Part shown: piece by piece, positions 47,073-57,799 of the stretch
How the letters are laid out: each line of letters starts with the position of its first letter
Numbering within the stretch: position 1 is the first letter of the stretch
DNA from: Plantago ovata
Taxonomy: Eukaryota; Streptophyta; Magnoliopsida; Lamiales; Plantaginaceae
Direction of reading: 5' to 3'
NCBI GenBank assembly: GCA_028274465.1
Contig: CM051457.1
Location: 59,257,550-59,321,549, forward strand
Length of the DNA stretch: 64,000 nt
Position numbers and translations under genes: made by a program
Notes under the pieces: model-generated
The model's input: only the letters and a program-made list of their open reading frames with translations
Told to the model about the DNA's origin: nothing
The model's database searches: none

Positions 47073-47090
47073 TGGCGCCGTTGTCGGGGA
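47073..47090 (+). other. Primer-binding site of the Athila-like element
   Basis: TGGCGCCGTTGTCGGGGA, three bases after the LTR; complementary (one mismatch) to the 3' end of plant tRNA-Asp, the usual Athila primer. Confidence 0.9.
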
Positions 47091-47213
47091 CTATACTCCT
47101 TTTTTCTGTTTAATTGTTTATATTTTCAGCATTCAATTCCTAGTTCTATTAGTTTTAGTTTTCCTTTTTAATCTCTCTGTGATATTGCTTTCCTAGTCTG
47201 TTACAGACAGCGT

Positions 47214-49340
47214 ATGCCACATACACGATCTAAAGGAACACCGCTTGCTGATTCAATTGCTGAGATCGACAGAGTCTACCACCAAAGAAGGCGACTACTT
47301 CAAAGGCGTGCACTAGAGGAAATAGAGGATACCGATTTCTCTGAATCTCTACACAGTCTTTTCAAGGAAATCGACGGAATGGCAGAAGCTAGACCACTGA
47401 AAGCATGGGTTCAACCCACCAAGGATCGTATGAGGGGACCGACGATTGTTCTTTCGTCTGCAACTCGAGATCTGGAAATCAAGAACCACGCGTTCCAACA
47501 ACTTCCGAGGTTCTATGGCTTATCAAGGGAAGATGTGATGGGGTACTTGCACGATATCGATGATTTCGTCAACCAACTCCCATGACCCGGAGCTGAAATA
47601 ACAACGGATGAGTTGAGGATGAAGGTTTTTGCTATGGGACTTGGCGACTGAGCCAAGTCATGGTTGAGTTCTCTACCAGCAGGCTCGCTGGACACTTGGG
47701 AGAAAGTTTTTTCAGCTTTCATGGAGAAATACTTCCCTCACACCTTGACTACCGCGCTAAAGGCGCAAATCACTGGATTCAAGAAAGACTATGATGAGAC
47801 CATCTACACCGCGTTTGAGAGGTTCCAAGATCTCACGAACAAGTGCCCTCACCATGGTTTTGAACTTTCTGACCTAGTCCAACACTTCTACAATGGACTA
47901 ACCTTCGAGAACCAACAAGTGGTGGATTTCCAATGCCGAGGCAATATTTGGGAGGAAACCGCAGAAGCCGTCTGGGCAGTTTTCGAAAGGCTGGCTAAGG
48001 GTTCACAATTCAAGGACCCAAGAGCGATGGTTAGGAGACATGGACCTGAAGCTCCACCGACTCAAGAAGCCCCTATGTATAGGGGGAATGGGGATCAATT
48101 CGAGTGCTTTACCAACGAATTGAAGCAAGTCCTCAAGAGCGCCACTGGAACAACTATTTCGAATGAAGTTTGCCGAATATGCAAGAACTATGGGCATAGG
48201 GCTCATATGTGTAGATCGGAGCTTGCGTATGATGATGGCAACTGGGCTCGAGGAGGCGAAGAGGAAGCCTTTGCTACGGAGTTTGGTACTCAAGAAGCTA
48301 GCTACGGACAAGACGGTAGGAATCCTCAAGGTGGATTTTGGAGAAGAGAATTCCGAAACAATCAAGGATATGCACCGGCTAGACAAACTTATGGCCCTAA
48401 CCAAGACCGTAGTAGGCTTAACTATGGTAATGACCACTGCGAAAACCCCGCTTCGAAAGAGCCACCGAAGTCGAAGTCGGCTCAACTGATGGAGAACTTG
48501 CAAGAGATGGTTGATCACACCCAAAGTTTTCTCAAACGTTACGAAGAAGATTCCGAGAAGACTAGGGCAAGGCTTGATAGGTTGGAAGAGAGCACTAGGC
48601 TTGCCCATAAAAAGATGCAAGAGTTGATCGACCGAGGAGCAAGTAGGGAACAAGGCAAATTGCCTAGCAACACTGAGAAGTCGAATTCCATTACATTGGC
48701 TGGTGATCTACCTGACGAAATCACCATCAAGAAGGTTGCTAAGTGCGAGTGTTGCAAGAAGGAAGAACTTCTACAAGCTAAGGAAGAAGAAAAGGACCTT
48801 GGTTCTGACGGAAGTGATGAGGAGCAAGAGGATCCCGAACCACTCCCTAAAAGTTTCGATGTTAAGGTCGGGATTGGTGAGCTTGAAGATGTCCGTGCCA
48901 CACTAGACACGGGATCCTATTCTAACATACTCCCTTTGAATGTATTTGAAAAGAGTAGCCTTGGAAAACTATCTGAGCATAGGGCTATTGTGCAACTGGC
49001 GGATGGATCCTTTATACGACCCGAAGGTGCTGTGAAAAATGTGTTGGTCAAGATTGGTGAAGCTTCTGTATACACCAATTTTGTAGTTATGCCAGCGTCT
49101 GCACCTGGGACGGGGGATGTCATACTGTTTGGGCGAACGTTCTTGACTAAGCTACGCTCCGTGATGGACATCTACCAAAGAACTTGCACTATTGAAGTGG
49201 ATGGCAAGCAACACGTGTTGCAAGCCATATCTGATCCACCTGATCCGCTACACTACTCACTACTGTGGTCTTGCAGCCTATGTTCTTTCTTATTCACAGG
49301 TTCGTGGCATGAAGAGGATACCAATGAACGGGAAGTCTAG
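47214..49340 (+). pseudogene. gag: gag and protease of the Athila-like element, broken
   Basis: Starts MPHTRSKGTPLADS about 125 bases after the primer-binding site. Gag core with FYGLSREDVMGYLHDIDDF and later WEKVFSAFMEKYFP, FERFQDLTNKCPHHGF, QHFYNGL (about 47450-48000), typical of Athila gag. A zinc knuckle CRICKNYGHRAHMC lies near 48172-48213, a coiled-coil-like stretch near 48480-48640, and an aspartic protease near 48880-49230 (ATLDTGSYSNILPL, DVILFGRTFL). The frame ends after the protease with no reverse transcriptase. About one break in the gag part. Confidence 0.88.
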
Positions 49341-49624
49341 TACCCGCAGAAGGAAGAGCTAGGCACAGACAGGAGTCGAGTCAAAGACTTTAAATAATGG
49401 CGTTATCCGGGAGGCAACCCGGAGTTTTTATCGCTTTCTTTACCGCTTTATTGCATGCATTCATTCTTGAACTACTTGCTTCTCATATGTGAATTTGTTC
49501 ATCTCTGTGTAGTATGTCCTTATGTTTGAGTGATAATTTTTCGAGTGGTTTTTTGAAAAAATTGGTTTCGGGGATTAAAAACAGCGTTTTTTGTCGAAAT
49601 GACCGTCTCCCCGCATCGGGGAGC

Positions 49625-49701
49625 GGGGGTCGAATCACCCCCCATGAGGGGCGAATCGCCCCGTGTGGGGCGACTCGCCCCGCACCAAGGGCGAATCGCC
49701 C
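49625..49701. repeat. Cluster of four GC-rich palindromes
   Basis: Palindromes at 49625-49642, 49648-49662 (GGGGCGAATCGCCCC), 49667-49681 (GGGGCGACTCGCCCC) and 49689-49701 share the core GCGA(A/C)TCGC (the first in altered form) at a spacing of 19-23 bases. The same core is found upstream of the TATA box in both LTRs. Confidence 0.8.
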
Positions 49702-52093
49702 CACAGTCCCAGAAGATGAAAAACGCGGATCTCCCCTCTTTACCTCATTTTCTTCATATCTTCATCATTCTTCCTCCCCAAAAACCGGAAATTGCGAAAA
49801 TACATTCAAAACTTCATAACTTCTTCATTCTTCACCAAATTTAGTGTTCTTTAGCTTCAATCGAAGCCTATTACGTGATCTATCTTTTCATCCGAACAGA
49901 TTTCGTCCTAATGCATTAGATTTTCAGATCTGAGGTATCTTCTTATGATCCCTAATTTTCGAATTTTGGGGTTTTCTAATTTGAGCTTCAATTATGCTTA
50001 TTTGATGCATGGGTAGGTTGTTTGTGTGATTATAAGCGTTACCAATTGCATGCTCAATTATGCTTGGATTGTTGATTTGGGAATTTTGCTACTAGAAGAT
50101 ATATCTTGTTATGCAATATGTCTTTATCTTTGATTACTTGCATATGATTGTGTTTATTGGTGTGATGATGGTGGATTTGATGATAGAATGCTTAATTGTT
50201 AAGTATGAGGATTTATGTTGCTAGAATTTTTCGCTACTATGGTATGAATTGAGCCTTGTTATCTAGGATATTGGTTGTCTAGTAAGAGCATAATGTGATG
50301 TATTGCTGGTAGTAGTTACATTGGTATGTTGCATGATGAAGAAGCTAGGCTAGACATTAAAGGGTTGGGGAGCTCGATTGTTGATTTTATCACTTGTGTG
50401 TTTCATTCTTACACTAGCATATGCATGAGTCAGTTTTGTGTCATACGAGGTACTAACTGTTGTTTGTAGGAACCATGCCAAGGGAAAGTAGCATTCCCGT
50501 ATGATTACTATGAAGCATTGGAGGGGGATCGATTACAACCATGTCAAGAAGATTGACCTCACTAGATGTGCGTTCTAGCCACGGGGTTTTGCGACAACGT
50601 CGTGGATTATCCAAGAGGAGGAGCTAGAGTACACCTGGAGTAAGGACTCCTATGCCTATTCATGCACCACCGAAGGGACAGAAACCATTATTACGTCAGC
50701 AATCCATCACAAGGACTGCAAAGTTCATGTGAACTGGAAGGCACCGGGACATTCTCGCCGCAACGGATTCAATCTTGAGTTTGCAGTTGCTAGAAGGTTC
50801 CGAAGCGCTAGCTTGGTTCCAAAACATAATGACATGGGTGCCCAGCCCCCCGTTGGGGTGCACCTTGTCTGCCTCTAAAGGGAGCATCATACAGACATCG
50901 GGAGCATCAACTGTAGAGAATGTGGTCGACATAGGAAAAAATGGAAGACAACCTCTGAATACCCGAGCAGCTCGCTGTAACCTCCACGGGGTGTAAAACA
51001 TTGGAGAGGGAGGCTCTGATACCACTGCCCTTTCCCCTTCAACAGTTCACAACCTATTGGAGAGATACCGGGCGGAAGATTCCAAAACAGAGGCGGCCAA
51101 TCTTGAAGATTCTCTTCGACACTGCAACTCTACTAGTGAGGATGTGCGTGACAGTAGTGACAATGAAGACAATAGGGGCAATGATGATACTAATGGAGAA
51201 GTTGTTCCTATCCGGCCTATAATTGAAACTACCGCGCATACCAGAAGACCTGATGACACCCTATAAACCTCCCAGAGCAGTCCCAATAACTCACAAGCAG
51301 CATACTCAACCGACCGAGGCCAAACCATGGGGTAACATCTAGTATCACATCTTATTTCCTCATTTTCTTACTGCTAGGGACTAGCGTTAATTTCATGAGG
51401 AGGGATGAGATTTAAGTGATCTAGTATGGTTAGTTTGGAGCTTGACATTGGTAGGCTGAGTATAGTACCTCGCATGTTTTATCCGTTTGCATTTGCATTT
51501 GCACGTTTACTGCTTTCGTAGATTTTTTAGGTTGCATTCACTACATTCATCCTAGGATAGTCTTGCATGTTTTATATGGAGTTTATTGCCGAATTTTTTG
51601 AACTTTTTTATTGGGTAGATCAACTAACTATGCCATTAATCGTATGCATCATCTCTATGAATTTGTTTGAGGTTTTTCTCGCTTGGTTTGTCACATTTAT
51701 GTATTGCACTTAGTTAAGCTTGGTAGTCTCGACATCACTCAGTGGTGTTTTCCCTACTGCGGTTCACGAAGGCCTTTATAATAGGATGATGCATGTTAGG
51801 GTCTTTTGGTTGTTTTCCCGAGTAATTATGTACCTAAGAGGCAACAAGTCTTCACCATGCTTTGAGATTGCTAAATGCCTAGGAAGGAGGTAGTGTGAGG
51901 TTGTGTGATCCTTTGTTTATAACCTATTCTTCCGAATAGGTTTGGGGAGGGGGTTACACCATCATTAGACTTGTTTTCGTTTTTCATTTCCGTATCGTGA
52001 GTTTGTTTTTCCTTTTCCGTAAATTTTGTACTCCAACCTATTCTTTCGAATAGGATTGGGGAAGTCGTGTGAGTCATTTTCTCTCTTTTTGTT

Positions 52094-52260
52094 ATGCTAC
52101 TCCTGGCTAGAAAAAAATTGAAAAAAAAAGAAGAAAGAAAGAAAAATTCCAGAAAAAAAGAAAAAAAAAGAAAAAGAAAAAAAAGAATCTGGAAAGAAAA
52201 AAAAGAAAAAAAGAAAAGACCCCAAAAAAGCAAAGAAGGGTCCAAAAAAAGAAAGCCAAA
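52094..52260 (+). repeat. A/G low-complexity tract
   Basis: About 165 bases almost wholly A and G (runs of A with AAG and AAAG). Such purine tracts are common in the 3' region of Athila elements. Open frames here are artefacts of composition. Confidence 0.8.
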
Positions 52261-52869
52261 TAGCAGTTTAGCAAAGTGTTGTGTCTCATTTTCCAATTCT
52301 TGTAATGTTCGCAATCGTGTTGTAATTTTCTATTTTTTATCTTTTTTGTCTTAAGTGTCATCTGTTCTAGACCACCCTCGTCCCGCCATTCAGGAAGTGG
52401 TGAATAGCTTAAGACTTTACTTGAGAGATGGGTAGAATAGGGGAGTGTTATCTTTTATAGGGAACCCTCCTTCGTTTGATGAGAGCCAGTATTGGTTCGA
52501 CCTCTTTGAGGAAAAGTCTTAACATGGTGGAACAACAGTAAGTCCTCAGTTTCATAGGCACGGGACAACCATTCGTATCTTAGCATGCTTCATTACGTCG
52601 TCACTGACTAGGTCCAGGTAGAGAATGTTACGAGAGACTATGTTGTCTTGACATAAGTTCTTATGTGGATGTGTATAAGTCAATCGAGGTATTCTTCAAC
52701 CTATATTCATGCTTTGATTTATATGGTTTTTGTTCATATGTTTTTTGATAGATTCTGTAGATTGGTTCATTTATTGGGCACGAGACTCCATTTTGTGTCT
52801 TGCATTGTTTTTTGTATTAGAGTCTAGCTTAGTTGCTTGAGGACAAGCAAAGGTTCGGTTTGGGGAGTT

Positions 52870-54142
52870 TGATGAATGTGTATTTTACACTTTCATTTGA
52901 GTCTTTTTCACCTATTTTAGCTATCCTCTATGTTAATTTAGCTATATTTTAGTGCATTTTATTAGAATAGTGTCACGTTTCCCTTTAGATTTTATTTTAC
53001 AGGTTTTGGTTGAAAAACGGGGATTTCCGGGCAATTATATTGAATTTGACAAGGAATTGGTGTTCTAGAAGCCTATTTGGAGTATCTGAAGGTTTCCGGA
53101 TAGGATTTGGAGTCTAGGGGTCAAATCTGGAGGTTAGAAGGCCACTAGAAGTCAGAAACCGAGTCCGAAAAGGGAAAGAAATCCAAAAACGCGTCGAAAA
53201 CGCGAAATTCCGCGAAAATTACTCCCGGGCGAACTGCCCGGGACGTGGGGCGAATCGCCCCACACTATTTCGAAGCCTATATATAGTTGCTCAGTTTTTC
53301 TCCAAAATTCATACTTTTCCAGACCTATTCTCTCACCTTTCTCTGTAGTTTTAGGTAGGAACTTCCCAGAGCCTGTTCTGGGGGTTCGTAGCTTAGGAGA
53401 CACTTTTTCATAGCAGTTTGGAGCTTGTAAGATCGCGATTCTTCGGAGACTGACAACCTTCGGTAACATTGTATCTTACAGTTTATTCTACTTATTTTTA
53501 TATATCTTTCAACATGTTTTCTTCTATGATTTCTGTTGATTGCATGACAACTATGAGTAGCTAAACTTATCGTTGGTGGTAGTATGTGAATTCTTAGCGA
53601 AGGGAAGATAATCATGCTAATGGCTATATCGCGCATTATACTCCGTGTTATTGCTTTATTTCGTTGATCAGACTCAGCCTATATTCTCGTATGTTGTATT
53701 AATTATTATGCACAATTGGACCCTCGTCGACCTATGCACATCTATATCTTCGTAGTGTTGAATAATTACGGAACACAATTGGACAATAGTGCTTGACTTG
53801 TCAGTATCTTTATCTTCGTAGTGCTTAATAATTGCAACAGGACATTCGATTGATCAAAGATCTCCATGCAAGAGCGAGGAATTTACGCATGATTATTAAC
53901 CCGTTATGCTTTGAAGGATCATATTATCACCAATCTCCATTATCTGTTTGAAAAACCTTTGCTTTTACGTCTGCTGTTTTTATATTCTTAGTTAAATAGA
54001 TAAAGCTAGTTATAGTCCTTAGAGAACGACACTCGAGGTCATTCTACTGCTACACTACGGTTTTCGTTGTAGTTGTGAATTGCCTTTGGCTAAATAACAA
54101 ATTTATTTGATTAACCGGAACTTGACAAATCTCCGTTCATCA
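52870..54142 (+). repeat. 3' LTR of the Athila-like element
   Basis: 1273 bases with the same TGATGAA...TTCATCA ends as 45773-47069. Palindromes at 53224-53242 and 53245-53263 precede the TATA box near 53277. Right duplication CTATT at 54143-54147. Confidence 0.92.
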
Positions 54143-55349
54143 CTATTCCACAAACTTCCTTGCCAATCTCTACGTCAAGAGTGGCTTCTTCATCGTCAGT
54201 GTCTGAGCTTTCATTCTCACTGTCTTCAGAGCTAGTATCAATGCACAATGCATCGATTTTTGCTTGAAGCTTCTTCTTTTCTTCAGCAATAAAAACCCTT
54301 TTGAACTTCTTCTTCTTTTCAGCAGATTTGCCTTTCAGCAAAGGGCAATTAGCTTTGAAGTGTCCAGGCTTTTTGCAGTAAAAGCAGAGTTCATTTCCAA
54401 CTGCTGGTTCTTCTGATGAGGTTGCTTGCTGAGCTTGCTTGTTCAGCGAGCTAGTCTCATTCTTGTACTTATGGTAGTTGTTACCAAGATGCTTTTTCAG
54501 CTTCTCTTTTGCTTTTCGCCTTTCAAGTTCCTTACTGATGAATTTCTTCATGTTTTTGACAACCAAAGCGTTTTCATCAGCAGGCTCTTTGTCATTCTTC
54601 TTTTCAGAAGATGACGGCTTTGCAGCAAGAGCAATGTTTTGCGATTTTTCAGCAAACACATTTTCTCTTTGCTTTGTCTCGTAGTTGACAGTAGCAGGAT
54701 GAGAGAACAACTCTGTTGGTGTAATGTCTGGCATTCCTTGATTGTAGTAGAAGTTCTGAGTGTGGATCCATTCTTGGTTCAGACTTCTGATGATAGTTTT
54801 CACTTTCTCAGAATCTGAGTAAAGATTTCCAACACCCAAGGCTACCATTTCACTAACAAGAGTTGTGAATCTGAAGTCCAAGTCTTCCAATGACTCATTT
54901 GTACCTTGTTTAATGTTCTGGAACTTTAACTTCAGCACTTCGAGTTTGTTTTCCTTGGTTTTGTCAGATCCAGCACAAAGATCTTGAACCATTTTCCAAG
55001 CTTCCTTAGCAGTTTTAGCACCCCACAGTTTGCACTGTATGGTATCCGGAGTTGATCGAATGATGATGTTTCTTGCTTGGCCATCAAGACGGAATCTCTT
55101 AGCTTCGTCGGAAGTCCATTCCTCTCTTGGTTTTGGAACAACGGTATCAACCGGTTCGCCTAAGATAGTTTCCTTTCCAGCTTCAGTGGTTTTGTGAGGA
55201 TAACTTCTTTCAACCTTAGTGATCTTGATACGTCCATCATTAATGACAGTAACCATCTCATCACTAATGGCCTCAAGATGTAGCATCATGTTATTTCGCC
55301 ATTTTTCGTAGTTTTCTAGCTTCAGCAAGGGAGCGTCTCCTAAAGACAT
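54143..55349 (-). pseudogene. gag: N-terminal gag of the SIRE element
   Basis: Minus-strand gag start MSLGDAPLLKLENYEKWRN about 100 bases after the primer-binding site. Contains the UBN2-type Copia gag core (KLWGAKTAKEAWKMVQDLC, LEDLDFRFTTLVSEM), Lys-rich linker, zinc knuckle near 54340-54390 (CFYCKKPGHFKANC) and an acidic stretch (SSEDSENESSDTDDEE). The Athila-like element interrupts it at 54142; the rest of gag is at 44555-45767. Confidence 0.88.
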
Positions 55350-55461
55350 CCTGTCAGCAAAACACTACCAAACTGATCAAGTGAGAGTGATTTACGGAAA
55401 GCACCTAAGGGGATCTAGGTTCAGTGCTGAAGGTTAAAGAACCTCCAGCTCTGATACTACT
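55350..55461 (-). other. Leader and primer-binding site of the SIRE element
   Basis: Short leader; 55448-55461 reads AGTAGTATCAGAGC on the minus strand, an initiator-Met-type primer-binding site with one difference from the usual TGGTATCAGAGC. Confidence 0.82.
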
Positions 55462-57027
55462 TGTTGGTCCCTTTAAACAACAAGAAAAGACTAGGGGGGG
55501 GTGAATATTCTTTTCAAACTTTTGTCGTTTAAAAACTTTCTCAGCAAGTACTTATTACTTTTCAGTAATGAGTTTGCTGATACTTAACTTTCTCAGCAAG
55601 CGCAAGTTACTTTTCAGTAACTAGTATTGCTGATACTTAAAATCAGAGAGCGAAAGTCTTTGATACAATAAGTGCTTTGACAGTAAGTGATAGTTTCAGC
55701 AAGTGAAGTGAGTGACTGTGTAGAGATAGATATGCTTTGCTGAAAACTAAATACAGTAAGTAAATCACACAAACACTTTTATAGTGGTATCTGAGAGTGG
55801 CGTAATCTCTCAACTAATCCACTTTGTCCTTTCTAGGACTGAATCCACTAAGATAAGATTGAGGTTCCTTACAACACTTATCTAGAGCGATTCAAACAGA
55901 AACCAAAGCACACTTGCTTCGTTTCCAACCTAACTAGAGAACGTAACCTTGTTCTCCACCAAACTTGGTACTTTTAATCAGCAACACTATGCTCGATTAA
56001 GTTCCCCCTGAATATCACTCCTGAAAGGGTGTATTTTCAGTTAAAGAGGTTTGGGATGAGATAACTTAATTATAACTTATTCAGTTACAACAAGTAATCT
56101 AAGAAACAAAACATTGAATACTTTGCAGTAAACAAGTTTGATTGTTTCTGGTGTCAGGACTTGTTCTTGTTCGAAAGAAAGAATACTTAACTAATTTCTT
56201 AGCCGTGTATGTTCTACTTCTTCACAAGTAGCTTTTTCAAGCTTTAAGTCTTGGAACGGATCAATGGCAGTAAGAGTGTTTGAAGAGTATGTGAGTTTAA
56301 GCACAAGTGAGAGTATGATCACGTTGTTGACACACTTCAACTCTTTGCCGGATGACCTCTATTTATAGTGAAATAAGGAGCCGTTTGAATTTCAAATTCT
56401 AAGGCTTTTGTTCCTTAAAATGTCACTATCTTACTTTTGTACTTTCAGCAGCGTCCTTGTTTGTCTTCTAGTCTTCATGTCCTTCGCGTGCATGCTTTGC
56501 ATTTAATGCTCATTTGAATAAAATTCAAACAGTAACATTGGAGCGCAAATACAAGTACTTTCAGCAAGAGGTCACAAATGTTCTTCAGCAAGTGGTCATT
56601 CTCAGTTTCAGCAAGCACAACCTACTCTGTCGTTTAGATTTTCACTTATGCAATGTTGTTGCTGAAGTTTCCACTTTCTGAGCAACATGTGCCTTTGTAG
56701 ATACCAGTCTTCAGAAATCTTCTAGTCTTCAGATCTTCGAAATCTTCAAGTTTCTGAGCGGTTCTAAATGCTTCAATAGTTTGTTTGTGTAAGCAAAGTA
56801 CATCATCAGCAAATGCTTCAATAGGTTGTATTTCTTTTCAGAAAACAAGATACATCATAAGCGGTAAAACCAACCTATCTAGCACCTACTCTAAGTCTTC
56901 AGCAAACGTTCATCTTTTACAATGTCCTTAAAATTCTAAATTCCTATGGACCTTAAGAGTACTAGTTACTGGACTTTCCTTAATTTAGCATGGTTAATTG
57001 CTCATCAAAATTACAAGTTTCCTAACA
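55462..57027 (-). repeat. 5' LTR of the SIRE element
   Basis: 1566 bases, partner of 23237-24807. Minus-strand TATAAATAG at about 56359-56368. Followed by AATTT (57028-57032), the right target duplication. Confidence 0.93.
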
Positions 57028-57032
57028 AATTT

Positions 57033-57645
57033 CAAATTCTAAGGCTTTTGTTGCTTAAAATGTCACTATCTTGCTTTTGTACTTTCAGCAGCGTCCTTGT
57101 TTGTCTTCTAGTCTTCATGTCCTTCGCGTGCATGATTTGCATTTAATGTTCATTTGAATAAAATGCAAACAGTAACATTGGAGCGCAAATACAAGTACTT
57201 TCAGCAAGAGGTCACAAATGTTCCATCAGCAAGTGGTCAGTCTCAGTTTCAGCAAGCATTCACTTATGCAATGTTGTTGCTGAAGTTTCCACTTTCTAAG
57301 CAACATGTGCCTTTGTAGATACCAGTCTTCAAAAATCTTCTAGTCTTCAGATCTTCGAAATCTTCAAGTTTCTGAACAGTTCTAAATGCTTCAATAGTTT
57401 GTTTGTGTAAACAAAGTACATCATCAACAAATGCTTCAATAGGTTGTATTTCTTTTCAAAAAACAAGATACATCATAAGCGGTAAAACCAACCTATCTAG
57501 CACCTACTCTAAGTCTTCAGCAAACGTTCCTCTTTTACAATTTCCTTAAAATTCTAAATTTCTATGGACCTTAAGAGTACTAGTTACTGGACTTTCCTTA
57601 ATTTAGCATGGTTAATTGCTCATCAAAATTACAAGTTTCCTAACA
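57033..57645 (-). repeat. SIRE-type solo LTR, second part
   Basis: Repeats 56393-57027 of the neighbouring LTR and ends CCTAACA, followed by CATAG (57646-57650). With 22301-23236 it forms the solo LTR that received the SIRE element. Confidence 0.9.
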
Positions 57646-57650
57646 CATAG

Positions 57651-57798
57651 AGACAACCAACATTCAGGACGATATGTACTTTACAACATTCAGCTTATTG
57701 GTATTTATTTATGTTACATTTATTTAAGCATACATAAATACAATTGGTATTACATTTACTGAATAGATTATTTGGTTGTTTGAATTATTTTGTAAGAT
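57651..57798. other. AT-rich flank, unassigned
   Basis: About 150 bases between the solo LTR and the next LTR. Before the solo LTR inserted it was continuous with 21948-22295. I see no gene in it. Confidence 0.5.
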
Positions 57799-57799
57799 G

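Larger units (their letters stand above)
49341..52869 (+). other. Non-coding 3' region of the Athila-like element
   Basis: 3.5 kb between the protease and the 3' LTR. It holds a palindrome cluster (49625-49701), T-rich sequence (49850-50450), a patch with more coding-like composition (about 50480-51330) that I could not match to pol or to a known env-like frame, a purine-only tract (52094-52260), and at the end a conserved Athila stretch with TTGCTTGAGGACAAGCAA and the purine tract 52857-52869. Confidence 0.75.
45773..54142 (+). mobile_element. Athila-like gag-protease-only element, broken
   Basis: Plus-strand element of 8.4 kb, LTRs 45773-47069 and 52870-54142, tRNA-Asp-type primer-binding site, gag and protease, then about 3.5 kb without pol, and the purine tract GGTTTGGGGAGTT next to a LTR starting TGATG, all typical of Athila. 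Flanked by perfect CTATT duplications (45768-45772, 54143-54147) inside the SIRE gag. No reverse transcriptase or integrase can be seen, so it is a non-autonomous form. LTRs differ by about 1.5-2% outside a variable palindromic stretch. One or two breaks in gag. Confidence 0.9.
23237..57027 (-). mobile_element. SIRE/Maximus-type Ty1/copia element, full length but broken, with two nested guests
   Basis: Minus-strand element: 5' LTR 55462-57027, initiator-Met primer-binding site, gag, protease, integrase, reverse transcriptase-RNase H, hairpin array, a long env-like region, purine tract, 3' LTR 23237-24807. The duplication AATTT (23232-23236, 57028-57032) flanks it. Two younger elements (34370-44267 and 45773-54142) sit inside; without them it is about 15.5 kb. 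Domain order integrase before reverse transcriptase marks Copia; the extra region after RNase H marks SIRE/Maximus. A 345-base LTR sample differs by about 2.6% (inference: about 1 My). Besides the insertions there are on the order of eight to ten breaks. Confidence 0.93.

Noticed and set aside
52094-52361. Lys/Glu-rich or Phe-rich open frames
   Set aside because: Artefact of the A/G tract.
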